DNA from: Mycetocola spongiae
Lineage (GTDB): Bacteria > Actinomycetota > Actinomycetes > Actinomycetales > Microbacteriaceae
NCBI RefSeq assembly: GCF_020424085.1
Contig: NZ_CP080203.1
Location: 868,001 to 932,000 of the forward strand
DNA: 64,000 bases
Direction: 5' to 3'
The position numbers and the translations under genes were made by a program. Below, piece by piece: positions 1 through 8,146 of this stretch. Under the pieces are notes generated by a model. That model was not told where the DNA came from and made no database searches. It worked only from the letters and a program-made list of their open reading frames with translations. Position 1 is the first letter of the stretch. Every line of letters starts with the position of its first letter.

Positions 1-581
1 CCCAGGCCCGAGCCGTAGAGCCAGGTATATTCCACATCGCCCTGGGTGACCAGGGTTTGGCGATCCTCGGGGGTCTGCACCTCAATGATTGCATGCGCGC
101 GCTCCCCCGGCGCCAGGCCCTCAACGATGCGGCCTAGCCCGGGCAGGCCGGTGGCATCGGCCACAAGCAGCTGCCAGTCGCGGACCTGCTCGCGGCGATA
201 GTGCGCCCGCGCGGGACCCTCGGCAAATAGGCCGAGGATATGACCGGGCTCGGCGCGCGAGGCCCAGTCGGAGGCGAGGCCACCCTCGTGCACCACAAAA
301 TCGATAAAGACCAGGCGGCCCTCGTTTTCCACGCGGCGCACCGTATAGTGCCGCCACGGCGGCTCGGTGCCGCCCAGCACGCCCTCGCCGTAGCCCTCCT
401 GGTTAAAGTAGGCCACATCGGCGATGGTCTCGCCCGGAACGGGGAATGCCACGTCCACGCGCTCGTCGCCCCAACCATCGGTATTCCAGGTCCAGCCGCC
501 GATCGGCTCCATGCCAATGCGGATCATATGTGGCGTGATGGTTTCCACGGAGACGACGCGGGCGGACTCACAAAAGGACAT
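1..581 (-). CDS. siderophore-interacting FAD-binding reductase, 3' end cut by window edge
   Basis: About 193 codons are visible before the left edge; the C-terminal NAD(P)H-binding part is missing. The protein reads MSFCESARVVSVETITPHMI and continues with the flavin-binding barrel of the siderophore-interacting (SIP/ViuB) family: HYTVRR (the FAD-contacting RxYT-type motif), then FIDFVVHEGGLASDWA, then an LLVADATGLPGLGRI stretch starting the nucleotide-binding half. SIP proteins reduce ferric siderophores in the cytoplasm to release iron. An iron-box-like site lies 30 bp upstream (611-629), so iron-repressed expression is expected. It is divergent from a small GNAT gene. Family assignment is secure; the siderophore is unknown. 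Confidence 0.88.
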   Translation of the reverse strand, partial: MSFCESARVVSVETITPHMIRIGMEPIGGWTWNTDGWGDERVDVAFPVPGETIADVAYFNQEGYGEGVLGGTEPPWRHYTVRRVENEGRLVFIDFVVHEGGLASDWASRAEPGHILGLFAEGPARAHYRREQVRDWQLLVADATGLPGLGRIVEGLAPGERAHAIIEVQTPEDRQTLVTQGDVEYTWLYGSGL

Positions 582-610
582 GACTACTCCAGAACTCGGG
601 GCGCAAAAGA

Positions 611-629
611 ATAGGTAAGCCTATGCTCA
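611..629. promoter_or_regulatory. DtxR/IdeR-type iron box
   Basis: ATAGGTAAGCCTATGCTCA matches about 14 of 19 positions of the DtxR consensus TTAGGTTAGCCTAACCTAA (consensus from memory). It sits 30 bp upstream of the siderophore-interacting reductase start, where a repressor would cover the promoter. Confidence 0.65.
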
Positions 630-738
630 CCACTCTTCGAGAATAGCGGGGTGATAATCCGCCCGTCGGTCAGATGCTGTTGCGCACCGGACAGCGCTGC
701 CCGTATCGCCGCGGGGCGCGCGCGGCTAGGCTGGGGTC

Positions 739-1026
739 ATGACCGAGACTTTCGCCAATGAGACCGGGCGCGGGCGCTATACCCTGCACACCGGGGGCGT
801 ATTGGCCGCCACCCTCGCCTATACGGTGCGCGAGAATACGGTGTTTTTTACGTATAGTTTCACCGATCCGGCCTATCGGGGCCGCGGCCTCGCGGCCCGG
901 CTGGTGGAGTTTGCCACCGCGGATGTGGCCGCGGATCCCGCCCGCCGGATCGTGCCCACGTGCGGTTATGTGCGCGGCTGGTTTGCCGAACATCCCGAGC
1001 ACGCAGGGCTCCTGGCCGAGGCCTAG
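739..1026 (+). CDS. small GNAT-fold N-acetyltransferase (YjdJ-like)
   Basis: This is a 95-residue protein with the compact single-domain layout of the COG2388/YjdJ group: LAYTVRENTVFFTYSFTDPAYRGRGLAARLVEFA. The central YRGRGLAARL is the acetyl-CoA pyrophosphate-binding motif, and the C-terminal PTCGYVRGWFAEHPE is typical of the group. The substrate is unknown. The start follows GGGG a few bases upstream. Its stop interlocks with that of the next, convergent gene through a shared CTAG at 1023-1026. Confidence 0.82.
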   Translation: MTETFANETGRGRYTLHTGGVLAATLAYTVRENTVFFTYSFTDPAYRGRGLAARLVEFATADVAADPARRIVPTCGYVRGWFAEHPEHAGLLAEA

Positions 1027-1574
1027 GGGCCCTCGGGGAGTGGGATGCCGCGCAGCTGCGCGAGCTCCCGCGAGGCCAGTTCGCCGGCATCACCGGGGAG
1101 GCATCCGGTCTGCGCCTCGATGCGCACGGGGCTTGCCTCTCCCTCGGCCGTGAGCCGGATCCGCGCGCCGTCCTCGGCCGTGGCGCTCACGCTGATATGC
1201 CCGGCGGCGAAGCTTGTGCGCACCACCCGCAGCCCGCGTTCCTTCAGCAGCGACACCACGCGATCGGCCGCCTCGGCGGTGCCACCACCGGGGGCCTGCG
1301 CCACGCGCAGGCCCGAAAAATAATAGCCCTCGGGGCAGCGCTGGGCCAGCGGGTTATCGCGGTCGTTCCAGCCGCCGCCGAGGCTGTCCTGGAGCGACTG
1401 AATCTGCCCCTGCAACTCGGAGCGCACCGCGGCGGGGTCCTCGTGGGCCTCGGAGGGGGCCGCGGCGGCCGTGTCCATCGCGCCGCTGCAGCCGGTGAGG
1501 AGCATAAGGCCCGCCCCGCCCAGGACTATAGCGGCGTGTGCGCGACCTCGCATTACCCGCCTATTCCGTGCCAT
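1023..1574 (-). CDS. predicted lipoprotein of unknown function
   Basis: 183 residues. A basic N-terminus (MARNRRVMRGR) is followed by a hydrophobic segment and the lipobox LLTGC near residue 29, so the mature protein is probably lipid-anchored outside the membrane. The remainder is a soluble domain with a WNDRDNPLAQRCPEGYYFSGLRV segment and two further cysteines that may form a disulfide. I do not recognise a family. M8 is an alternative start. Conventional codon use and the interlocked CTAG stop with the upstream GNAT gene support a real gene. Confidence 0.7.
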   Translation of the reverse strand: MARNRRVMRGRAHAAIVLGGAGLMLLTGCSGAMDTAAAAPSEAHEDPAAVRSELQGQIQSLQDSLGGGWNDRDNPLAQRCPEGYYFSGLRVAQAPGGGTAEAADRVVSLLKERGLRVVRTSFAAGHISVSATAEDGARIRLTAEGEASPVRIEAQTGCLPGDAGELASRELAQLRGIPLPEGP

Positions 1575-1755
1575 ATCTCCCCCGCAAAGCCGTGCCGAAC
1601 CACATCACACTAACAGCGAAATCCCGGGGGTGGGCCCCTGCGCGGGGCCGCAATACCTGCCCCGCGCGGGCCACGGGGGCCGCGCCGCGCGATTCCGCGG
1701 GCCACCCGCCCGGCCGGATGCGCCAGCGCGGGAGACCTTCGCGGACACTGCCGGA

Positions 1756-3414
1756 CTAGCCGAGCAGCTTGCGCGGGTTAAGGATGCCCTCGGGATCCAG
1801 CACCGCCTTGACCCCGGCGAGCGCCCGCACGCCCAGGGCACCGATCTCGGCCTCCAGATAGGGTGCGTGTTCAAGCCCCACCGCGTGATGATGCGAGATC
1901 GTGGCCCCGGCCGCAACGATGGCCTCCGAGGCCGCGGCCTTCACCCGGGCGTATTGCGCAAAGGGATCGGATTCGGCCGCCGCGATGAACGTGAAATACA
2001 GCGAGGCCCCCTCGGGATAGAGGTGCGAGATATGCCCCTGGATCGCACACGGGGCATCCCCCTCTACCAGCGCCGCACGGATGGCCCCGGACACGGCCGC
2101 ATGCGTGGCGGCCAGATTGGACCAGAGCGCCGCCGTCTCGAGCGTTTCCACAAATACCCCGCGGCCCAGCAGCTCATCACGCAGATAGGGAGCACCAAAA
2201 CGCCCCCGGTCCCAGGCCTGCGCCGGGCCGGCCGTGACCCAGACGCCACCCGCGCGGCGCAGCAGCCGCGAGATGCGCCGGCGGCGGGAGCGGGTGCGCC
2301 CATCGCTGCCCTCCCAGACAAAGAGCGCAAGTGCCGGGTGGGTCAGGCCGCGGGCCGCCAGATAGCGCCGCAGCGTGCGCACCGAGGAGGAACCCGACAT
2401 CGCGAGGTTTAGTTCGGTCTCCTCCGCATCGCTGAGCCGACAGACCTCGGGGATATCCCCGGCCGGGGCGTCCTGGGCGAGCCGGCGCAGCGCCTCGGCC
2501 CCCGCCTCAAAACTGCTGAACGCCCACGCCCCATAGCTCTTGGCGGTGACCCGCGGGCTGATTCGCACCGTGACCTCCGTGATCACCCCCAGCACCCCCT
2601 CGCTGCCGAGGAAGAGCTCGCGCAGATCGGGGCCCGCGGCACTGGCCGGTGCGCGGCCCCCCAGGCGCAGTTCGCCGCGCGGGGTCTGCACGCGCAGGCC
2701 GGTGATCAGCTCATCGCTTGAGCCATAGCCCGTGGAGGCCTGGCCGGCCGAGCGCGTGGCGGCATAACCGCCGAGGCTGGCCTCCTGATGGCTCTGCGGC
2801 AGGTGCCCGAGGGTGAAATTATGGGCGGCGAGGGCGGCCTCGATCGCGGGGCCGCGGATGCCGGCCTCAAAGGTGGCGGTGCGCGAGACCGGGTCCACGC
2901 TCAGCAGGCGGTTTAGCCGGGAGAGGTCGAGGGTGATCAGGTGGGTGAAGCGGTCACGCAGCGGCTCGACCCCACCCACAACGCTGGTGCCTCCCCCGAA
3001 GGGAACCACGGCGATGCGCCGCTCGGAGCAGAGCGCCAGCACGGCGAGGACCTCGGCGGCCGAGCCGGGATAAACCACGGCATCCGGGGCATCGCGGGCG
3101 TCTCCCCCGCGGCGGCGCAGGAGATCGGGGGTATTTTTGCCCCCGGCGTGGACCACGCGGTCCAGGCGCGCGGCGGAAATATAGGGGGCACCCACGATTC
3201 CGCGCAGCAGCTCCTCCGATTCGGCATCCAGCGCCCCCTCGCCCAGCACCACATCCTCGAGCGCCACGGGCGGGGAGAGGATGGCATCGGCGTTGTAGTG
3301 GAAGCGCTCGCGCAGGAGCGTGAGGATTTCGGGCGAGAGCGGCGTGGCCCGCGCGGGGTCACCCCAGCCCCACCAGACGGAATGAGGAATCGACTCGGAA
3401 ATATTTGCACCCAT
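1756..3414 (-). CDS. FAD-linked oxidase, alkyldihydroxyacetonephosphate synthase (AGPS)-like
   Basis: 552 residues from ATG 3414. It is a PCMH/VAO-type flavoprotein: the FAD-binding loop PFGGGTSVVGG is near residues 138-148, TLDLSRLNRLLSVD and GHLPQSHQEASLGGYAATRSAG follow, and the C-terminal FAD-oxidase cap contains ISHHHAVG (histidines near 508-510), the signature of alkyl-DHAP synthases. The N-terminal SVWWGWGDP also fits that group. True AGPS makes ether lipids from acyl-DHAP; bacterial homologues are often of unproven substrate, and a 2-hydroxyacid oxidase cannot be excluded. It is divergent from a TetR gene 17 bp away and near glpD, which makes DHAP. This suggests a shared glycerolipid role, by inference. 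Confidence 0.82.
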   Translation of the reverse strand: MGANISESIPHSVWWGWGDPARATPLSPEILTLLRERFHYNADAILSPPVALEDVVLGEGALDAESEELLRGIVGAPYISAARLDRVVHAGGKNTPDLLRRRGGDARDAPDAVVYPGSAAEVLAVLALCSERRIAVVPFGGGTSVVGGVEPLRDRFTHLITLDLSRLNRLLSVDPVSRTATFEAGIRGPAIEAALAAHNFTLGHLPQSHQEASLGGYAATRSAGQASTGYGSSDELITGLRVQTPRGELRLGGRAPASAAGPDLRELFLGSEGVLGVITEVTVRISPRVTAKSYGAWAFSSFEAGAEALRRLAQDAPAGDIPEVCRLSDAEETELNLAMSGSSSVRTLRRYLAARGLTHPALALFVWEGSDGRTRSRRRRISRLLRRAGGVWVTAGPAQAWDRGRFGAPYLRDELLGRGVFVETLETAALWSNLAATHAAVSGAIRAALVEGDAPCAIQGHISHLYPEGASLYFTFIAAAESDPFAQYARVKAAASEAIVAAGATISHHHAVGLEHAPYLEAEIGALGVRALAGVKAVLDPEGILNPRKLLG

Positions 3415-3431
3415 GCGATACAGTGTTACAC
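3415..3431. promoter_or_regulatory. 17-bp divergent start region with GTGTTACAC palindrome
   Basis: Only 17 bp separate the start codons of the AGPS-like gene (3414) and the TetR gene (3432). The palindrome GTGT-T-ACAC occupies 3423-3431, directly against the TetR ATG. There is no room for Shine-Dalgarno sequences outside the neighbouring coding region, so one or both mRNAs may be leaderless, or a start may lie further in. A TetR operator here is inferred. Confidence 0.45.
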
Positions 3432-4040
3432 ATGACGGCACAACGTACCACCCCCGGCCCGGTTGCGGACAGCGCGACGGGAGCGCGCGATCTGGCGATC
3501 CTCGACGCCGCCCGCGGCCTCGTGATTCGCTACGGGGTGCGCCGCACCACCGCGCAGGATATTGCCGATGCCGCGGGCATTTCCCGGATGACCTTCTACC
3601 GCGCGATGGGCAGCGTGGACAGCGCCGTGCTGGCCACCCTCACGCGCGAGTTTCGGCGCGAGATCAACGCCGTCCTCGCCTCCGCCCCCGCCGGAACCGC
3701 GCGCGAGCGCCTGGTGCACCTCGGCACCGCCGGAATCCTCGCCTTTGAGCGCTCCGAGCTGATAACCGCGGTGCGCGAGAGCGATCCCGAACTCCTCACC
3801 CCCTATCTCTCCGATCGCCTCGGACACAGCCAGGACATCGTCCTTGATGCCATCGCGGGCCTGCTCGCGGAGGGTGTGCGGGATGGCTCCCTCTCGCCCC
3901 GCCCGGGTGATGAGCTCAGCATCCTGCTCGCGATTCAGGGCGTGGCCGTGGCCTCGCGCATGCTGCGCCGCACGGGCCAGCTGGACGCGGCAATCGAGCG
4001 GCTCGGGGACATGCTTCACGCCTATCTCACCCGGGACTAG
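3432..4040 (+). CDS. TetR-family transcriptional regulator
   Basis: 202 residues. The N-terminal helix-turn-helix is clear: ILDAARGLVIRYGVRRTTAQDIADAAGISRMTFYRAMGS, about residues 23-61. The ligand-binding C-terminal domain is typical in length. It sits between a divergent AGPS-like oxidase and glpD, which follows 24 bp downstream in the same direction, so it probably controls this glycerolipid-type cluster and itself. The start at 3432 places the HTH at the normal distance from the N-terminus; the ATG at 3405 would reach into the divergent gene. Confidence 0.88.
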   Translation: MTAQRTTPGPVADSATGARDLAILDAARGLVIRYGVRRTTAQDIADAAGISRMTFYRAMGSVDSAVLATLTREFRREINAVLASAPAGTARERLVHLGTAGILAFERSELITAVRESDPELLTPYLSDRLGHSQDIVLDAIAGLLAEGVRDGSLSPRPGDELSILLAIQGVAVASRMLRRTGQLDAAIERLGDMLHAYLTRD

Positions 4041-4064
4041 CCCGGAACCCGAAGGGAAATCATC

Positions 4065-5591
4065 ATGCAGCCCCCCGCCAGCTCACTCCTGAACGATGCC
4101 CAGCGCGCGCGATCCCTGGCGCGGGTCACGGAAAAACCCGTGGATATTATCGTAATCGGCGGCGGGATCACCGGGGCCGGGGTGGCGCTGGATGCCGCGA
4201 GTCGCGGCTTCTCGGTGGCGCTCCTGGAGGCCCGGGACCTGGCCAGCGGCACAAGTGGCTTCAGCTCCAAACTGGTGCACGGCGGCCTGCGCTATCTCGC
4301 CAAGGGCGATCTGGGCCTGGCCTGGGAATCGGCACTCGAGCGCCGCTATCTGATGGCGCGCATCGCCCCCCATCTCACCCGCCCCCTCGGGTTTTTGGTG
4401 CCGCGCACCGCGGGCTCGGGCCGACTGGAGACCGCACTGACCTCGCTGGGGGTGCGGCTGGCCGACCTGCTGCGGCGGGCCTCCGGGCTCTCCTCAGCGG
4501 TCCTACCGCGCCCGCGGGTGCTGGGCCCCGCGGCCACCCGGGAGCTGATACCCGCACTCCCCGAGGCCGGGCTGCGCGGCGGGCTGCTCTACTGGGACGG
4601 CCAGGTGGAGGATGACGCGCGCCTCGTGATCGCCGTGGCCCGCACCGCGGCCGCCCACGGCGCCCAGATTATTCGCGATGCGCGGGTGCTCTCCTGCACC
4701 GAGACAACCGCGGAATTTGAGGATACCCGCACCGGCACGAGGCACCGCGCCCGCGCCCGCGTGGTGATCAACGCCACCGGCGTCTGGGCCGATACCCTCA
4801 CCCCCGTGCTGGGGCTCTCGCCGAGCCGCGGCACCCACCTCGTGCTGGATGCCGCGGCACTCGGAAATCCGCGCGCCGCGTTTACCATTCCGGTGCCCGG
4901 AAAATTTGGCCGCTTCCTCTTTGTGCTCCCCCAGCCGGGCGGGGTCTGTTATCTGGGCCTGACCGATGAGGCCGATCCCCGCGCCGATGGTTATGCCCCA
5001 CATATTCCCGAGGAGGATGAGCGATTCCTGCTGAGCCTGCTCGCGGATACCCTCGGCGCGGAGCTACCCGCCTCGGCCATCCTGGGCCGCTTTGCCGGGC
5101 TGCGCCCGCTCGTGGGTGCGGGTGGGCCCACCGCGGATGTCTCGCGCCATCACCTGCTGGTGGATCGCCCCGGCCAGCCGATCGGCATTATCGGCGGCAA
5201 GCTCACCACCTATCGGCGCATGGCCGAGGATGCGGTGGATGCCGCGGCCGAGCGGCTCGGCCGGCGTCGGCCCTGCGGCACGCGGAAAATTGTGCTGGTG
5301 GGCGGCGGCGCGGGCCGGGGCGATGCGGCGGATACCCTGGCCCGCCGCTATGGCACCGAGGCCACAACAATCCGCGAGCTCATCCGCGCGGATCCCGGCC
5401 TGGGCGAGCCGGTGGCCCCGGGGGTGGACTATCGCGGGGCCGAGGTGATTTTTGCGCTGCGCGCCGAGGGGGCGCATCGCGTGGAGGATATCCTCGAGCG
5501 GCGCACCCGGCTGGCGTTTACCCCCGCCGCCGCGCGGGCCGCCGAGCCGCGCATCCGCGAGCTCCTGGAGGCCGCGCGGGCGGGCGACTAG
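4065..5591 (+). CDS. glpD: aerobic glycerol-3-phosphate dehydrogenase (FAD)
   Basis: 508 residues, usual for GlpD. The Rossmann FAD motif IIVIGGGITGAG is near residues 28-39, followed by ARDLASGTSGFSSKLVHGGLRYL, a GlpD hallmark, and by YWDGQVEDDARLVIAVARTAAAHGA and VINATGVWAD. The C-terminal domain contains GKLTTYRRMAEDAVD. The enzyme oxidises sn-glycerol-3-phosphate to dihydroxyacetone phosphate at the cytoplasmic membrane and passes electrons to the quinone pool. It is probably co-transcribed with the TetR gene and preceded by a GAAGGGAA ribosome site. Its stop interlocks with the next convergent gene through CTAG at 5588-5591. Confidence 0.93.
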   Translation: MQPPASSLLNDAQRARSLARVTEKPVDIIVIGGGITGAGVALDAASRGFSVALLEARDLASGTSGFSSKLVHGGLRYLAKGDLGLAWESALERRYLMARIAPHLTRPLGFLVPRTAGSGRLETALTSLGVRLADLLRRASGLSSAVLPRPRVLGPAATRELIPALPEAGLRGGLLYWDGQVEDDARLVIAVARTAAAHGAQIIRDARVLSCTETTAEFEDTRTGTRHRARARVVINATGVWADTLTPVLGLSPSRGTHLVLDAAALGNPRAAFTIPVPGKFGRFLFVLPQPGGVCYLGLTDEADPRADGYAPHIPEEDERFLLSLLADTLGAELPASAILGRFAGLRPLVGAGGPTADVSRHHLLVDRPGQPIGIIGGKLTTYRRMAEDAVDAAAERLGRRRPCGTRKIVLVGGGAGRGDAADTLARRYGTEATTIRELIRADPGLGEPVAPGVDYRGAEVIFALRAEGAHRVEDILERRTRLAFTPAAARAAEPRIRELLEAARAGD

Positions 5592-6247
5592 GCCAGGCGC
5601 GCCTCGAGCCCGGCGCGCACCCGCGGCCAGTCCTCGGCGATGATCGAGAACATCGCGGTATCGCGCACGCTGCCGTCCTCGCGGCGCATATGGCGGCGCA
5701 GGACCCCCTCGGGCCGCGCACCCAGCCGCGCGATGGCCCGCTGCGAGCGCTCATTACGCACATCGGTCTTAATCTGCACGCGCCCCATGCCCAGCGCCTC
5801 AAAGGCGTGGGTGAGCAGCAGCAGCTTGGCCTCGGGGTTCACCCGACCTCCCCAGGCCGCCGGGGTATACGCGGTGCTGCCAATCTCGAGCCGGGCATCC
5901 GCGGGCACAATATCCAGAAACGAGGTGGTGCCCACCACCGCGCCGGCGGCCAGGCCGGCAAGGGGGCGCCCCAGGCGCACCACCCAGGGCACCCGTTCCC
6001 CCGCCGCGGCCGCGGAAAGAAGCGTGGCGGCATGCTCCTCCGGGGTATCCGGCCGCCGGCGCACATGCGCCCAGCAGGCATCGTGATCCAGCGCCGCAAA
6101 AAGTTCGGCCGCATCGCGGCGGGGATCATAGGGACTCAGCCGGAGGCCGGCGCCGATTAGGTCCCGGGCGGCCATCTCGCGCGGATCCCGGGCCGCGGGC
6201 CAGGGCGAATCCAGCGGACGCGGATCGGGATAGGGGGTGAAGCTCAT
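5588..6247 (-). CDS. GNAT N-acetyltransferase, RimJ/RimL type
   Basis: 219 residues beginning MSFTPYPDPRPLDSPWP; the start overlaps the upstream stop as ATGA, which decides it over a much longer open frame. Features of the RimJ/RimL-like acetyltransferase_3 group are visible: GTTSFLDIVPADARLEIGSTAYTPAAWGG, NPEAKLLLLTHAFEALGMGRVQIKTDVRNERSQRAIARLGARPEGVLR. Members acetylate protein N-termini or small amines; the substrate is not predictable. It is translationally coupled to the CGNR zinc-finger gene. Confidence 0.88.
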   Translation of the reverse strand: MSFTPYPDPRPLDSPWPAARDPREMAARDLIGAGLRLSPYDPRRDAAELFAALDHDACWAHVRRRPDTPEEHAATLLSAAAAGERVPWVVRLGRPLAGLAAGAVVGTTSFLDIVPADARLEIGSTAYTPAAWGGRVNPEAKLLLLTHAFEALGMGRVQIKTDVRNERSQRAIARLGARPEGVLRRHMRREDGSVRDTAMFSIIAEDWPRVRAGLEARLA

Positions 6248-6786
6248 GCGGTGGACTCCCTCTCGGCGCGCAGGCGCCGCTGCCGGGCCACGCGCATGCG
6301 CGAGCCACAGGTGGTGGAGCAATAGCGCCGATCGGCCCCGCTCCCGGTATTCAGATAGACGCGCGCGCAGCCCGCGGCATCGCAGCGCCCCCAGGCGACC
6401 CGGCCGCGCTCGCTGAGGGCTGTGGCCAGCCCCAGCGCACCTGAGGCAACACACCAGTTCCACCAGGAGAACGCGGGCAGATCGGTATGCAGATGCCAGC
6501 GTGATCCGTCGTGGTCGCTCAGCCGCGGGGCGCCGGAGCTGCGCGCCAGCAGGTCGTTCAGGACGGGGGCAGCGGCGGCGGCATCACCGAGGTCAAAAAT
6601 CGGGTTCAGGTCGTCCAGGCCCCGGCGCACCTCCTCCAGTGCGCCCGCGGGGAACGGCCCCTCGCCGCCCCGAAATCCACCCAGGGCCTCCCCGAGCGCG
6701 CCGTTATCGCCGGGCCGATCGTGGTGCGCGTTGAGCGCGGCCACCAGGCGCGGGAGGGGGTGGATTTCCGGAGTGTTGCGCATCAT
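6244..6786 (-). CDS. CGNR zinc-finger (ABATE-type) putative regulator
   Basis: 180 residues from ATG 6786 (ATG 6783 is equally possible; GGGGAAGAG lies directly upstream). The C-terminus has the CGNR zinc ribbon: RCDAAGCARVYLNTGSGADRRYCSTTCGSRMRVARQRRL, with four cysteines and an RRYCS core. The N-terminal part resembles the ABATE ligand-sensing domain usual in these stress-linked predicted DNA-binding proteins. It overlaps the GNAT gene by 4 bp, so the two are likely one transcript. Confidence 0.82.
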   Translation of the reverse strand: MMRNTPEIHPLPRLVAALNAHHDRPGDNGALGEALGGFRGGEGPFPAGALEEVRRGLDDLNPIFDLGDAAAAAPVLNDLLARSSGAPRLSDHDGSRWHLHTDLPAFSWWNWCVASGALGLATALSERGRVAWGRCDAAGCARVYLNTGSGADRRYCSTTCGSRMRVARQRRLRAERESTA

Positions 6787-6872
6787 CTCTTCCCCGTGTA
6801 ACGGTCTACCTAATTTACCCGTAACGCTAGCGCATCGGCGTTTCCGATTCAATTCGCCCTTTTAACACAAAT

Positions 6873-6883
6873 AACTAAAAGTT
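6873..6883. promoter_or_regulatory. AT-rich promoter region with AACT-AAA-AGTT repeat
   Basis: The 186 bp between the divergent CGNR gene and the oxidoreductase are unusually AT-rich around 6858-6900, with the short inverted repeat AACTAAAAGTT. This is likely the shared promoter/operator zone; the regulator is unknown. Confidence 0.35.
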
Positions 6884-6972
6884 CACTAGACTCCACCATA
6901 AGCAGAACCGACCCCAGGAGCGATAATGACGTTGCCCATCCCCCGTCCCCCAATGCCCGCCGGAGCCCACGC

Positions 6973-8091
6973 ATGAGCGTGGGGATCGGCCTGATCGGGG
7001 CGGGAGTCATCAGCGATGAGTATCTCGCGATAATGACCACCTTCCCCGACCTCACCGTGCTTTTTATCGCCGATCTGGACGTGGAGCGCGCCGCCGCCCA
7101 GGCCGCCAAATACGCGATCCCCGGCGCGGGAAGCGTCGCGGAACTCCTCGCCGATCCGCGGATCGAAATCGTGGTGAACCTCACCATCCCGCGCGTACAC
7201 GCCGAGGTGGGCATGCAGATCCTCGCCGCCGGAAAACACGTGTGGAGCGAAAAGCCCTTCGCCCTGGACCGCGAGAGCGGCCGCGAGCTACTGGAACAGG
7301 CCAAAAAACTCGGATTGCGCGCGGCCTGCGCCCCCGATACCTTCCTCGGCGCGGGCATCCAATCGGCCCGACGCCAGATCGAGGCCGGGCGGATCGGCAC
7401 CCCGCTCACGGCCCTGACCATCCTGCAGTCCCCGGGCCCGGAGAGCTGGCATCCCAACCCCGATTTTCTGTTCCAGCCCGGCGCCGGGCCGCTCTTTGAC
7501 GTGGGCCCGTATTATTTCACCACGCTTGTGCAGCTGCTGGGCCCGGTGACACGCGTGCACACCACGTCCTCGCGCGCCCGCGATACCCGCGTGATCGGCT
7601 CGGGCCCGCGCGCCGGGGAAACCTTCCCGGTGACCGTCCCCACCCATATCAGCGTGTCACTCGAGTTTGCCGGGGGCGCCATCGCGCAGACCATCCTGAG
7701 CTTTGATTCCGCGCTCAAACGCCTGCTCTTTGAGGTGGCCGGGGTGGAGGGCACCCTGATTCTGCCCGATCCCAACCACTTCTTTGGCGAGAGTGAACTG
7801 GTCACCTCCCCCGAGACCCGGCAGATCCTGCCCGAGGAGGGCCCCTCGGCCGGCCGCGGGCTGGGCGTGCTGGACCTGGCCCGCTCCCTGCGGGCCGGGG
7901 TACCCGAGCGCGCCTCGGGAGACCTCGCCTATCACGTACTGGACATCATGGTCTCCACCGCCGAATCGGCCAGCAGCGGGGAACCGGTCACCGTGCACAG
8001 CTCGGTCACCGTAGCCCCCGCCCTCCCCGCGGACTGGGACCCCTATCGGGCCACCCTGCACACGGATACCGGCGCACCCCGGCCCGCATAA
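6973..8091 (+). CDS. Gfo/Idh/MocA-family NAD(P)-dependent oxidoreductase
   Basis: 372 residues. The N-terminal Rossmann motif GLIGAGVISDEYL is followed by the family EKPF motif (GKHVWSEKPFALD, near residue 92) with its catalytic-zone lysine. The C-terminal dimerisation/substrate domain includes GPLFDVGPYYFTTLVQLLGPV. These enzymes oxidise or reduce sugars and cyclitols. It stands alone here with no transporter or isomerase beside it, and ends at a strong hairpin terminator. A second, more distant family member is at 32653-33801. Confidence 0.9.
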   Translation: MSVGIGLIGAGVISDEYLAIMTTFPDLTVLFIADLDVERAAAQAAKYAIPGAGSVAELLADPRIEIVVNLTIPRVHAEVGMQILAAGKHVWSEKPFALDRESGRELLEQAKKLGLRAACAPDTFLGAGIQSARRQIEAGRIGTPLTALTILQSPGPESWHPNPDFLFQPGAGPLFDVGPYYFTTLVQLLGPVTRVHTTSSRARDTRVIGSGPRAGETFPVTVPTHISVSLEFAGGAIAQTILSFDSALKRLLFEVAGVEGTLILPDPNHFFGESELVTSPETRQILPEEGPSAGRGLGVLDLARSLRAGVPERASGDLAYHVLDIMVSTAESASSGEPVTVHSSVTVAPALPADWDPYRATLHTDTGAPRPA

Positions 8092-8092
8092 T

Positions 8093-8130
8093 AAAAACCG
8101 CCGCCACCCCGAGGGGTGACGGCGGTTTTT
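8093..8130. terminator. bidirectional intrinsic terminator
   Basis: AAAAACCGCCG pairs with CGGCGGTTTTT, and inside these CACCCC-GA-GGGGTG pairs again. It has a T-run in both directions and lies between the convergent oxidoreductase and LRR genes. Confidence 0.9.
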
Positions 8131-8146
8131 CGGGATAACCGGGGGG

